64,000 nt of DNA from Micropterix aruncella. Its lineage: Eukaryota > Arthropoda > Insecta > Lepidoptera > Micropterigidae. A program made the translations under genes and the position numbers. Location: the NCBI GenBank assembly GCA_944548615.1, contig CALYMY010000060.1:1-64000 (forward strand), in the 5' to 3' direction. The notes under the pieces were generated by a model. It was not told the DNA's origin, searched no databases, and saw only the letters and a program-made list of their open reading frames with translations. Shown here one piece after another: positions 33,901 to 47,931 of this stretch (position 1 is the stretch's first letter; every line of letters starts with the position of its first letter).

Positions 33901-36900
33901 AGCCAGGACTCAATTTTTTTTTCGTTTTTTCTTCTCTTGATATTACCAAAATAGTATTAACATTTCAAAAAACACAATATTTTAGCTCTCTCTATTACAG
34001 TTCTTTTTTTTTCATCGAAAATACAAGTTTTAGTACCGGCGTCGGGCGGGGCCAAGCGGGGCCGGGCGATGCCGAGCCGGACCTGAAATGAAATGTCCTA
34101 CCCTCAAATTTGAAAATTTCAATTTCATGCCAGATCCTACCGGTGGTTTCATAAGGTTGCAACAGAAATATAGAAAAATATCTGACAAAACATATATAGA
34201 ACTTCTCTGCCGATAGAGAAAAAACGCCAAATGGCCGACGGGCAAAAACACTGTTTTACAGACCAGGGTACCCGGGTTCGATACCCAGCCAGGACTCAAT
34301 TTTTTTTTCGTTTTTTCTTCTCTTGATATTACCAAAATAGTATTAACATTTCAAAAAACACAATATTTTAGCTCTCTCTATTACAGTTCTTTTTTTTTCA
34401 TCGAAAATACAAGTTTTAGTACCGGCGTCGGGCGGGGCCAAGCGGGGCCGGGCGATGCCGAGCCGGACCTGAAATGAAATGACCTACCCTCAAATTTGAA
34501 AATTTCAATTTCATGCCAGATCCTACCGGTGGTTTCATAAGGTTGCAACAGAAATATAGAAAAATATCTGACAAAACATATATAGAACTTCTCTGCCGAT
34601 AGAGAAAAAACGCCAAATGGCCGACGGGCAAAAACACTGTTTTACAGACCAGGGTACCCGGGTTCGATACCCAGCCAGGACTCAATTTTTTTTTCGTTTT
34701 TTCTTCTCTTGATATTACCATAATAGTATTAACATTTCAAAAAACACAATATTTTAGCTCTCTCTATTACAGTTCTTTTTTTTTCATCGAAAATACAAGT
34801 TTTAGTACCGGCGTCGGGCGGGGCCAAGCGGGGCCGGGCGATGCCGAGCCGGACCTGAAATGAAATGTCCTACCCTCAAATTTGAAAATTTAAATTTCAT
34901 GCCAGATCCTACCGGTGGTTTCATAAGGTTGCAACAGAAATATAGAAAAATATCTGACAAAACATATATAGAACTTCTCTGCCGATAGAGAAAAAACGCC
35001 AAATGGCCGACGGGCAAAAACACTGTTTTACAGACCAGGGTACCCGGGTTCGATACCCAGCCAGGACTCAATTTTTTTTTCGTTTTTTCTTCTCTTGATA
35101 TTACCATAATAGTATTAACATTTCAAAAAACACAATATTTTAGCTCTCTCTATTACAGTTCTTTTTTTTTCATCGAAAATACAAGTTTTAGTACCGGCGT
35201 CGGGCGGGGCCAAGCGGGGCCGGGCGATGCCGAGCCGGACCTGAAATGAAATGTCCTACCCTCAAATTTGAAAATTTAAATTTCATGCCAGATCCTACCG
35301 GTGGTTTCATAAGGTTGCAACAGAAATATAGAAAAATATCTGACAAAACATATATAGAACTTCTCTGCCGATAGAGAAAAAACGCCAAATGGCCGACGGG
35401 CAAAAACACTGTTTTACAGACCAGGGTACCCGGGTTCGATACCCAGCCAGGACTCAATTTTTTTTTCGTTTTTTCTTCTCTTGATATTACCAAAATAGTA
35501 TTAACATTTCAAAAAACACAATATTTTAGCTCTCTCTATTACAGTTCTTTTTTTTTCATCGAAAATACAAGTTTTAGTACCGGCGTCGGGCGGGGCCAAG
35601 CGGGGCCGGGCGATGCCGAGCCGGACCTGAAATGAAATGACCTACCCTCAAATTTGAAAATTTCAATTTCATGCCAGATCCTACCGGTGGTTTCATAAGG
35701 TTGCAACAGAAATATAGAAAAATATCTGACAAAACATATATAGAACTTCTCTGCCGATAGAGAAAAAACGCCAAATGGCCGACGGGCAAAAACACTGTTT
35801 TACAGACCAGGGTACCCGGGTTCGATACCCAGCCAGGACTCAATTTTTTTTTCGTTTTTTCTTCTCTTGATATTACCAAAATAGTATTAACATTTCAAAA
35901 AACACAATATTTTAGCTCTCTCTATTACAGTTCTTTTTTTTTCATCGAAAATACAAGTTTTAGTACCGGCGTCGGGCGGGGCCAAGCGGGGCCGGGCGAT
36001 GCCGAGCCGGACCTGAAATGAAATGACCTACCCTCAAATTTGAAAATTTCAATTTCATGCCAGATCCTACCGGTGGTTTCATAAGGTTGCAACAGAAATA
36101 TAGAAAAATATCTGACAAAACATATATAGAACTTCTCTGCCGATAGAGAAAAAACGCCAAATGGCCGACGGGCAAAAACACTGTTTTACAGACCAGGGTA
36201 CCCGGGTTCGATACCCAGCCAGGACTCAATTTTTTTTTCGTTTTTTCTTCTCTTGATATTACCATAATAGTATTAACATTTCAAAAAACACAATATTTTA
36301 GCTCTCTCTATTACAGTTCTTTTTTTTTCATCGAAAATACAAGTTTTAGTACCGGCGTCGGGCGGGGCCAAGCGGGGCCGGGCGATGCCGAGCCGGACCT
36401 GAAATGAAATGTCCTACCCTCAAATTTGAAAATTTAAATTTCATGCCAGATCCTACCGGTGGTTTCATAAGGTTGCAACAGAAATATAGAAAAATATCTG
36501 ACAAAACATATATAGAACTTCTCTGCCGATAGAGAAAAAACGCCAAATGGCCGACGGGCAAAAACACTGTTTTACAGACCAGGGTACCCGGGTTCGATAC
36601 CCAGCCAGGACTCAATTTTTTTTTCGTTTTTTCTTCTCTTGATATTACCAAAATAGTATTAACATTTCAAAAAACACAATATTTTAGCTCTCTCTATTAC
36701 AGTTCTTTTTTTTTCATCGAAAATACAAGTTTTAGTACCGGCGTCGGGCGGGGCCAAGCGGGGCCGGGCGATGCCGAGCCGGACCTGAAATGAAATGACC
36801 TACCCTCAAATTTGAAAATTTCAATTTCATGCCAGATCCTACCGGTGGTTTCATAAGGTTGCAACAGAAATATAGAAAAATATCTGACAAAACATATATA

Positions 36901-39900
36901 GAACTTCTCTGCCGATAGAGAAAAAACGCCAAATGGCCGACGGGCAAAAACACTGTTTTACAGACCAGGGTACCCGGGTTCGATACCCAGCCAGGACTCA
37001 ATTTTTTTTTTCGTTTTTTCTTCTCTTGATATTACCAAAATAGTATTAACATTTCAAAAAACACAATATTTTAGCTCTCTCTATTACAGTTCTTTTTTTT
37101 TCATCGAAAATACAAGTTTTAGTACCGGCGTCGGGCGGGGCCAAGCGGGGCCGGGCGATGCCGAGCCGGACCTGAAATGAAATGTCCTACCCTCAAATTT
37201 GAAAATTTAAATTTCATGCCAGATCCTACCGGTGGTTTCATAAGGTTGCAACAGAAATATAGAAAAATATCTGACAAAACATATATAGAACTTCTCTGCC
37301 GATGGAGAAAAAACGCCAAATGGCCGACGGGCAAAAACACTGTTTTACAGACCAGGGTACCCGGGTTCGATACCCAGCCAGGACTCAATTTTTTTTTCGT
37401 TTTTTCTTCTCTTGATATTACCATAATAGTATTAACATTTCAAAAAACACAATATTTTAGCTCTCTCTATTACAGTTCTTTTTTTTTCATCGAAAATACA
37501 AGTTTTAGTACCGGCGTCGGGCGGGGCCAAGCGGGGCCGGGCGATGCCGAGCCGGACCTGAAATGAAATGTCCTACCCTCAAATTTGAAAATTTAAATTT
37601 CATGCCAGATCCTACCGGTGGTTTCATAAGGTTGCAACAGAAATATAGAAAAATATCTGACAAAACATATATAGAACTTCTCTGCCGATAGAGAAAAAAC
37701 GCCAAATAGCCGACGGGCAAAAACACTGTTTTACAGACCAGGGTACCCGGGTTCGATACCCAGCCAGGACTCAATTTTTTTTTCGTTTTTTCTTCTCTTG
37801 ATATTACCAAAATAGTATTAACATTTCAAAAAACACAATATTTTAGCTCTCTCTATTACAGTTCTTTTTTTTTCATCGAAAATACAAGTTTTAGTACCGG
37901 CGTCGGGCGGGGCCAAGCGGGGCCGGGCGATGCCGAGCCGGACCTGAAATGAAATGACCTACCCTCAAATTTGAAAATTTCAATTTCATGCCAGATCCTA
38001 CCGGTGGTTTCATAAGGTTGCAACAGAAATATAGAAAAATATCTGACAAAACATATATAGAACTTCTCTGCCGATAGAGAAAAAACGCCAAATGGCCGAC
38101 GGGCAAAAACACTGTTTTACAGACCAGGGTACCCGGGTTCGATACCCAGCCAGGACTCAATTTTTTTTTCGTTTTTTCTTCTCTTGATATTACCAAAATA
38201 GTATTAACATTTCAAAAAACACAATATTTTAGCTCTCTCTATTACAGTTCTTTTTTTTTCATCGAAAATACAGGTTTTAGTACCGGCGTCGGGCGGGGCC
38301 AAGCGGGGCCGGGCGATGCCGAGCCGGACCTGAAATGAAATGTCCTACCCTCAAATTTGAAAATTTAAATTTCATGCCAGATCCTACCGGTGGTTTCATA
38401 AGGTTGCAACAGAAATATAGAAAAATATCTGACAAAACATATATAGAACTTCTCTGCCGATAGAGAAAAAACGCCAAATGGCCGACGGGCAAAAACACTG
38501 TTTTACAGACCAGGGTACCCGGGTTCGATACCCAGCCAGGACTCAATTTTTTTTTCGTTTTTTCTTCTCTTGATATTACCAAAATAGTATTAACATTTCA
38601 AAAAACACAATATTTTAGCTCTCTCTATTACAGTTCTTTTTTTTTCATCGAAAATACAAGTTTTAGTACCGGCGTCGGGCGGGGCCAAGCGGGGCCGGGC
38701 GATGCCGAGCCGGACCTGAAATGAAATGACCTACCCTCAAATTTGAAAATTTCAATTTCATGCCAGATCCTACCGGTGGTTTCATAAGGTTGCAACAGAA
38801 ATATAGAAAAATATCTGACAAAACATATATAGAACTTCTCTGCCGATAGAGAAAAAACGCCAAATGGCCGACGGGCAAAAACACTGTTTTACAGACCAGG
38901 GTACCCGGGTTCGATACCCAGCCAGGACTCAATTTTTTTTTTCGTTTTTTCTTCTCTTGATATTACCAAAATAGTATTAACATTTCAAAAAACACAATAT
39001 TTTAGCTCTCTCTATTACAGTTCTTTTTTTTTCATCGAAAATACAAGTTTTAGTACCGGCGTCGGGCGGGGCCAAGCGGGGCCGGGCGATGCCGAGCCGG
39101 ACCTGAAATGAAATGTCCTACCCTCAAATTTGAAAATTTAAATTTCATGCCAGATCCTACCGGTGGTTTCATAAGGTTGCAACAGAAATATAGAAAAATA
39201 TCTGACAAAACATATATAGAACTTCTCTGCCGATAGAGAAAAAACGCCAAATGGCCGACGGGCAAAAACACTGTTTTACAGACCAGGGTACCCGGGTTCG
39301 ATACCCAGCCAGGACTCAATTTTTTTTTCGTTTTTTCTTCTCTTGATATTACCATAATAGTATTAACATTTCAAAAAACACAATATTTTAGCTCTCTCTA
39401 TTACAGTTCTTTTTTTTTCATCGAAAATACAAGTTTTAGTACCGGCGTCGGGCGGGGCCAAGCGGGGCCGGGCGATGCCGAGCCGGACCTGAAATGAAAT
39501 GTCCTACCCTCAAATTTGAAAATTTAAATTTCATGCCAGATCCTACCGGTGGTTTCATAAGGTTGCAACAGAAATATAGAAAAATATCTGACAAAACATA
39601 TATAGAACTTCTCTGCCGATAGAGAAAAAACGCCAAATGGCCGACGGGCAAAAACACTGTTTTACAGACCAGGGTACCCGGGTTCGATACCCAGCCAGGA
39701 CTCAATTTTTTTTTCGTTTTTTCTTCTCTTGATATTACCAAAATAGTATTAACATTTCAAAAAACACAATATTTTAGCTCTCTCTATTACAGTTCTTTTT
39801 TTTTCATCGAAAATACAAGTTTTAGTACCGGCGTCGGGCGGGGCCAAGCGGGGCCGGGCGATGCCGAGCCGGACCTGAAATGAAATGACCTACCCTCAAA

Positions 39901-42900
39901 TTTGAAAATTTCAATTTCATGCCAGATCCTACCGGTGGTTTCATAAGGTTGCAACAGAAATATAGAAAAATATCTGACAAAACATATATAGAACTTCTCT
40001 GCCGATAGAGAAAAAACGCCAAATGGCCGACGGGCAAAAACACTGTTTTACAGACCAGGGTACCCGGGTTCGATACCCAGCCAGGACTCAATTTTTTTTT
40101 CGTTTTTTCTTCTCTTGATATTACCATAATAGTATTAACATTTCAAAAAACACAATATTTTAGCTCTCTCTATTACAGTTCTTTTTTTTTCATCGAAAAT
40201 ACAAGTTTTAGTACCGGCGTCGGGCGGGGCCAAGCGGGGCCGGGCGATGCCGAGCCGGACCTGAAATGAAATGTCCTACCCTCAAATTTGAAAATTTAAA
40301 TTTCATGCCAGATCCTACCGGTGGTTTCATAAGGTTGCAACAGAAATATAGAAAAATATCTGACAAAACATATATAGAACTTCTCTGCCGATAGAGAAAA
40401 AACGCCAAATGGCCGACGGGCTAAAACACTGTTTTACAGACCAGGGTACCCGGGTTCGATACCCAGCCAGGACTCAATTTTTTTTTTCGTTTTTTCTTCT
40501 CTTGATATTACCAAAATAGTATTAACATTTCAAAAAACACAATATTTTAGCTCTCTCTATTACAGTTCTTTTTTTTTCATCGAAAATACAAGTTTTAGTA
40601 CCGGCGTCGGGCGGGGCCAAGCGGGGCCGGGCGATGCCGAGCCGGACCTGAAATGAAATGACCTACCCTCAAATTTGAAAATTTCAATTTCATGCCAGAT
40701 CCTACCGGTGGTTTCATAAGGTTGCAACAGAAATATAGAAAAATATCTGACAAAACATATATAGAACTTCTCTGCCGATAGAGAAAAAACGCCAAATGGC
40801 CGACGGGCAAAAACACTGTTTTACAGACCAGGGTACCCGGGTTCGATACCCAGCCAGGACTCAATTTTTTTTTCGTTTTTTCTTCTCTTGATATTACCAT
40901 AATAGTATTAACATTTCAAAAAACACAATATTTTAGCTCTCTCTATTACAGTTCTTTTTTTTTCATCGAAAATACAAGTTTTAGTACCGGCGTCGGGCGG
41001 GGCCAAGCGGGGCCGGGCGATGCCGAGCCGGACCTGAAATGAAATGTCCTACCCTCAAATTTGAAAATTTAAATTTCATGCCAGATCCTACCGGTGGTTT
41101 CATAAGGTTGCAACAGAAATATAGAAAAATATCTGACAAAACATATATAGAACTTCTCTGCCGATAGAGAAAAAACGCCAAATGGCCGACGGGCAAAAAC
41201 ACTGTTTTACAGACCAGGGTACCCGGGTTCGATACCCAGCCAGGACTCAATTTTTTTTTCGTTTTTTCTTCTCTTGATATTACCAAAATAGTATTAACAT
41301 TTCAAAAAACACAATATTTTAGCTCTCTCTATTACAGTTCTTTTTTTTTCATCGAAAATACAAGTTTTAGTACCGGCGTCGGGCGGGGCCAAGCGGGGCC
41401 GGGCGATGCCGAGCCGGACCTGAAATGAAATGACCTACCCTCAAATTTGAAAATTTCAATTTCATGCCAGATCCTACCGGTGGTTTCATAAGGTTGCAAC
41501 AGAAATATAGAAAAATATCTGACAAAACATATATAGAACTTCTCTGCCGATAGAGAAAAAACGCCAAATGGCCGACGGGCAAAAACACTGTTTTACAGAC
41601 CAGGGTACCCGGGTTCGATACCCAGCCAGGACTCAATTTTTTTTTCGTTTTTTCTTCTCTTGATATTACCATAATAGTATTAACATTTCAAAAAACACAA
41701 TATTTTAGCTCTCTCTATTACAGTTCTTTTTTTTTCATCGAAAATACAAGTTTTAGTACCGGCGTCGGGCGGGGCCAAGCGGGGCCGGGCGATGCCGAGC
41801 CGGACCTGAAATGAAATGTCCTACCCTCAAATTTGAAAATTTAAATTTCATGCCAGATCCTACCGGTGGTTTCATAAGGTTGCAACAGAAATATAGAAAA
41901 ATATCTGACAAAACATATATAGAACTTCTCTGCCGATAGAGAAAAAACGCCAAATGGCCGACGGGCAAAAACACTGTTTTACAGACCAGGGTACCCGGGT
42001 TCGATACCCAGCCAGGACTCAATTTTTTTTTCGTTTTTTCTTCTCTTGATATTACCAAAATAGTATTAACATTTCAAAAAACACAATATTTTAGCTCTCT
42101 CTATTACAGTTCTTTTTTTTTCATCGAAAATACAAGTTTTAGTACCGGCGTCGGGCGGGGCCAAGCGGGGCCGGGCGATGCCGAGCCGGACCTGAAATGA
42201 AATGACCTACCCTCAAATTTGAAAATTTCAATTTCATGCCAGATCCTACCGGTGGTTTCATAAGGTTGCAACAGAAATATAGAAAAATATCTGACAAAAC
42301 ATATATAGAACTTCTCTGCCGATAGAGAAAAAACGCCAAATGGCCGACGGGCAAAAACACTGTTTTACAGACCAGGGTACCCGGGTTCGATACCCAGCCA
42401 GGACTCAATTTTTTTTTCGTTTTTTCTTCTCTTGATATTACCAAAATAGTATTAACATTTCAAAAAACACAATATTTTAGCTCTCTCTATTACAGTTCTT
42501 TTTTTTTCATCGAAAATACAAGTTTTAGTACCGGCGTCGGGCGGGGCCAAGCGGGGCCGGGCGATGCCGAGCCGGACCTGAAATGAAATGACCTACCCTC
42601 AAATTTGAAAATTTCAATTTCATGCCAGATCCTACCGGTGGTTTCATAAGGTTGCAACAGAAATATAGAAAAATATCTGACAAAACATATATAGAACTTC
42701 TCTGCCGATAGAGAAAAAACGCCAAATGGCCGACGGGCAAAAACACTGTTTTACAGACCAGGGTACCCGGGTTCGATACCCAGCCAGGACTCAATTTTTT
42801 TTTCGTTTTTTCTTCTCTTGATATTACCATAATAGTATTAACATTTCAAAAAACACAATATTTTAGCTCTCTCTATTACAGTTCTTTTTTTTTCATCGAA

Positions 42901-45900
42901 AATACAAGTTTTAGTACCGGCGTCGGGCGGGGCCAAGCGGGGCCGGGCGATGCCGAGCCGGACCTGAAATGAAATGTCCTACCCTCAAATTTGAAAATTT
43001 AAATTTCATGCCAGATCCTACCGGTGGTTTCATAAGGTTGCAACAGAAATATAGAAAAATATCTGACAAAACATATATAGAACTTCTCTGCCGATAGAGA
43101 AAAAACGCCAAATGGCCGACGGGCAAAAACACTGTTTTACAGACCAGGGTACCCGGGTTCGATACCCAGCCAGGACTCAATTTTTTTTTCGTTTTTTCTT
43201 CTCTTGATATTACCAAAATAGTATTAACATTTCAAAAAACACAATATTTTAGCTCTCTCTATTACAGTTCTTTTTTTTTCATCGAAAATACAAGTTTTAG
43301 TACCGGCGTCGGGCGGGGCCAAGCGGGGCCGGGCGATGCCGAGCCGGACCTGAAATGAAATGACCTACCCTCAAATTTGAAAATTTCAATTTCATGCCAG
43401 ATCCTACCGGTGGTTTCATAAGGTTGCAACAGAAATATAGAAAAATATCTGACAAAACATATATAGAACTTCTCTGCCGATAGAGAAAAAACGCCAAATG
43501 GCCGACGGGCAAAAACACCGTTTTACAGACCAGGGTACCCGGGTTCGATACCCAGCCAGGACTCAATTTTTTTTTTCGTTTTTTCTTCTCTTGATATTAC
43601 CAAAATAGTATTAACATTTCAAAAAACACAATATTTTAGCTCTCTCTATTACAGTTCTTTTTTTTTCATCGAAAATACAAGTTTTAGTACCGGCGTCGGG
43701 CGGGGCCAAGCGGGGCCGGGCGATGCCGAGCCGGACCTGAAATGAAATGTCCTACCCTCAAATTTGAAAATTTAAATTTCATGCCAGATCCTACCGGTGG
43801 TTTCATAAGGTTGCAACAGAAATATAGAAAAATATCTGACAAAACATATATAGAACTTCTCTGCCGATAGAGAAAAAACGCCAAATGGCCGACGGGCAAA
43901 AACACTGTTTTACAGACCAGGGTACCCGGGTTCGATACCCAGCCAGGACTCAATTTTTTTTTCGTTTTTTCTTCTCTTGATATTACCATAATAGTATTAA
44001 CATTTCAAAAAACACAATATTTTAGCTCTCTCTATTACAGTTCTTTTTTTTTCATCGAAAATACAAGTTTTAGTACCGGCGTCGGGCGGGGCCAAGCGGG
44101 GCCGGGCGATGCCGAGCCGGACCTGAAATGAAATGTCCTACCCTCAAATTTGAAAATTTAAATTTCATGCCAGATCCTACCGGTGGTTTCATAAGGTTGC
44201 AACAGAAATATAGAAAAATATCTGACAAAACATATATAGAACTTCTCTGCCGATAGAGAAAAAACGCCAAATGGCCGACGGGCAAAAACACTGTTTTACA
44301 GACCAGGGTACCCGGGTTCGATACCCAGCCAGGACTCAATTTTTTTTTCGTTTTTTCTTCTCTTGATATTACCAAAATAGTATTAACATTTCAAAAAACA
44401 CAATATTTTAGCTCTCTCTATTACAGTTCTTTTTTTTTCATCGAAAATACAAGTTTTAGTACCGGCGTCGGGCGGGGCCAAGCGGGGCCGGGCGATGCCG
44501 AGCCGGACCTGAAATGAAATGACCTACCCTCAAATTTGAAAATTTCAATTTCATGCCAGATCCTACCGGTGGTTTCATAAGGTTGCAACAGAAATATAGA
44601 AAAATATCTGACAAAACATATATAGAACTTCTCTGCCGATAGAGAAAAAACGCCAAATGGCCGACGGGCAAAAACACTGTTTTACAGACCAGGGTACCCG
44701 GGTTCGATACCCAGCCAGGACTCAATTTTTTTTTCGTTTTTTCTTCTCTTGATATTACCAAAATAGTATTAACATTTCAAAAAACACAATATTTTAGCTC
44801 TCTCTATTACAGTTCTTTTTTTTTCATCGAAAATACAAGTTTTAGTACCGGCGTCGGGCGGGGCCAAGCGGGGCCGGGCGATGCCGAGCCGGACCTGAAA
44901 TGAAATGACCTACCCTCAAATTTGAAAATTTCAATTTCATGCCAGATCCTACCGGTGGTTTCATATGGTTGCAACAGAAATATAGAAAAATATCTGACAA
45001 AACATATATAGAACTTCTCTGCCGATAGAGAAAAAACGCCAAATGGCCGACGGGCAAAAACACTGTTTTACAGACCAGGGTACCCGGGTTCGATACCCAG
45101 CCAGGACTCAATTTTTTTTTCGTTTTTTCTTCTCTTGATATTACCATAATAGTATTAACATTTCAAAAAACACAATATTTTAGCTCTCTCTATTACAGTT
45201 CTTTTTTTTTCATCGAAAATACAAGTTTTAGTACCGGCGTCGGGCGGGGCCAAGCGGGGCCGGGCGATGCCGAGCCGGACCTGAAATGAAATGTCCTACC
45301 CTCAAATTTGAAAATTTAAATTTCATGCCAGATCCTACCGGTGGTTTCATAAGGTTGCAACAGAAATATAGAAAAATATCTGACAAAACATATATAGAAC
45401 TTCTCTGCCGATAGAGAAAAAACGCCAAATGGCCGACGGGCTAAAACACTGTTTTACAGACCAGGGTACCCGGGTTCGATACCCAGCCAGGACTCAATTT
45501 TTTTTTCGTTTTTTCTTCTCTTGATATTACCAAAATAGTATTAACATTTCAAAAAACACAATATTTTAGCTCTCTCTATTACAGTTCTTTTTTTTTCATC
45601 GAAAATACAAGTTTTAGTACCGGCGTCGGGCGGGGCCAAGCGGGGCCGGGCGATGCCGAGCCGGACCTGAAATGAAATGACCTACCCTCAAATTTGAAAA
45701 TTTCAATTTCATGCCAGATCCTACCGGTGGTTTCATAAGGTTGCAACAGAAATATAGAAAAATATCTGACAAAACATATATAGAACTTCTCTGCCGATAG
45801 AGAAAAAACGCCAAATGGCCGACGGGCAAAAACACTGTTTTACAGACCAGGGTACCCGGGTTCGATACCCAGCCAGGACTCAATTTTTTTTTTCGTTTTT

Positions 45901-46386
45901 TCTTCTCTTGATATTACCAAAATAGTATTAACATTTCAAAAAACACAATATTTTAGCTCTCTCTATTACAGTTCTTTTTTTTTCATCGAAAATACAAGTT
46001 TTAGTACCGGCGTCGGGCGGGGCCAAGCGGGGCCGGGCGATGCCGAGCCGGACCTGAAATGAAATGTCCTACCCTCAAATTTGAAAATTTAAATTTCATG
46101 CCAGATCCTACCGGTGGTTTCATAAGGTTGCAACAGAAATATAGAAAAATATCTGACAAAACATATATAGAACTTCTCTGCCGATAGAGAAAAAACGCCA
46201 AATGGCCGACGGGCAAAAACACTGTTTTACAGACCAGGGTACCCGGGTTCGATACCCAGCCAGGACTCAATTTTTTTTTCGTTTTTTCTTCTCTTGATAT
46301 TACCAAAATAGTATTAACATTTCAAAAAACACAATATTTTAGCTCTCTCTATTACAGTTCTTTTTTTTTCATCGAAAATACAAGTT

Positions 46387-47931
46387 TTAGTACCGGCGTC
46401 GGGCGGGGCCAAGCGGGGCCGGGCGATGCCGAGCCGGACCTGAAATGAAATGACCTACCCTCAAATTTGAAAATTTCAATTTCATGCCAGATCCTACCGG
46501 TGGTTTCATAAGGTTGCAACAGAAATATAGAAAAATATCTGACAAAACATATATAGAACTTCTCTGCCGATAGAGAAAAAACGCCAAATGGCCGACGGGC
46601 AATAACACTGTTTTACAGACCAGGGTACCCGGGTTCGATACCCAGCCAGGACTCAATTTTTTTTTCGTTTTTTCTTCTCTTGATATTACCAAAATAGTAT
46701 TAACATTTCAAAAAACACAATATTTTAGATCTCTCTATTACAGTTCTTTTTTTTTCATCGAAAATACAAGTTTTAGTACCGGCGTCGGGCGGGGCCAAGC
46801 GGGGCCGGGCGATGCCAAGCCGGACCTGAAATGAAATGACCTACCCTCAAATTTGAAAATTTAAATTTCATGCCAGATCCTACCGGTGGTTTCATAAGGT
46901 TGCAACAGAAATATAGAAAAATATCTGACAAAACATATATAGAACTTCTCTGCCGATAGAGAAAAAACGCCAAATGGCCGACGGGCAAAAACACTGTTTT
47001 ACAGACCAGGGTACCCGGGTTCGATACCCAGCCAGGACTCAATTTTTTTTTCGTTTTTTCTTCTCTTGATATTACCAAAATAGTATTAACATTTCAAAAA
47101 ACACAATATTTTAGCTCTCTCTATTACAGTTCTTTTTTTTTCATCGAAAATACAAGTTTTAGTACCGGCGTCGGGCGGGGCCAAGCGGGGCCGGGCGATG
47201 CCGAGCCGGACCTGAAATGAAATGACCTACCCTCAAATTTGAAAATTTCAATTTCATGCCAGATCCTACCGGTGGTTTCATAAGGTTGCAACAGAAATAT
47301 AGAAAAATATCTGACAAAACATATATATAACTTCTCTGCCGATAGAGAAAAAACGCCAAATGGCCGACGGGCAAAAACACTGTTTTACAGACCAGGGTAC
47401 CCGGGTTCGATACCCAGCCAGGACTCAATTTTTTTTTCGTTTTTTCTTCTCTTGATATTATCAAAATAGTATTAACATTTCAAAAAACACAATATTTTAG
47501 CTCTCTCTATTACAGTTCTTTTTTTTTCATCGAAAATACAAGTTTTAGTACCGGCGTCGGGCGGGGCCAAGCGGGGCCGGGCGATGCCGAGCCGGACCTG
47601 AAATGAAATGACCTACCCTCAAATTTGAAAATTTCAATTTCATGCCAGATCCTACCGGTGGTTTCATAAGGTTGCAACAGAAATATAGAAAAATATCTGA
47701 CAAAACATATATAGAACTTCTCTGCCGATAGAGAAAAAACGCCAAATGGCCGACGGGCAAAAACACTGTTTTACAGACCAGGGTACCCGGGTTCGATACC
47801 CAGCCAGGACTCAATTTTTTTTTCGTTTTTTCTTCTCTTGATATTACCAAAATAGTATTAACATTTCAAAAAACACAATATTTTAGCTCTCTCTATTACA
47901 GTTCTTTTTTTTTTCATCGAAAATACAAGTT
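46387..47931. repeat. Marker-monomer train, copy 2 (one monomer shorter)
   Basis: The order CAATAACAC (46601), ATGCCAAGCC (46812), TATATATAAC with ATTATCAAA (about 47325 and 47456), then the lengthened T-tract near 47905 repeats that of 29012-30940, but the ATGCTGAGCC monomer is absent. The ATGCCAAGCC monomer also has a mixed subfamily type. Confidence 0.6.

Noticed and set aside
37177..37566. Plus-strand open frames in single monomers (also 28723-29073)
   Set aside because: They appear only where a single change removes the usual TAG in GATAGAG, so they are chance openings in a satellite unit.
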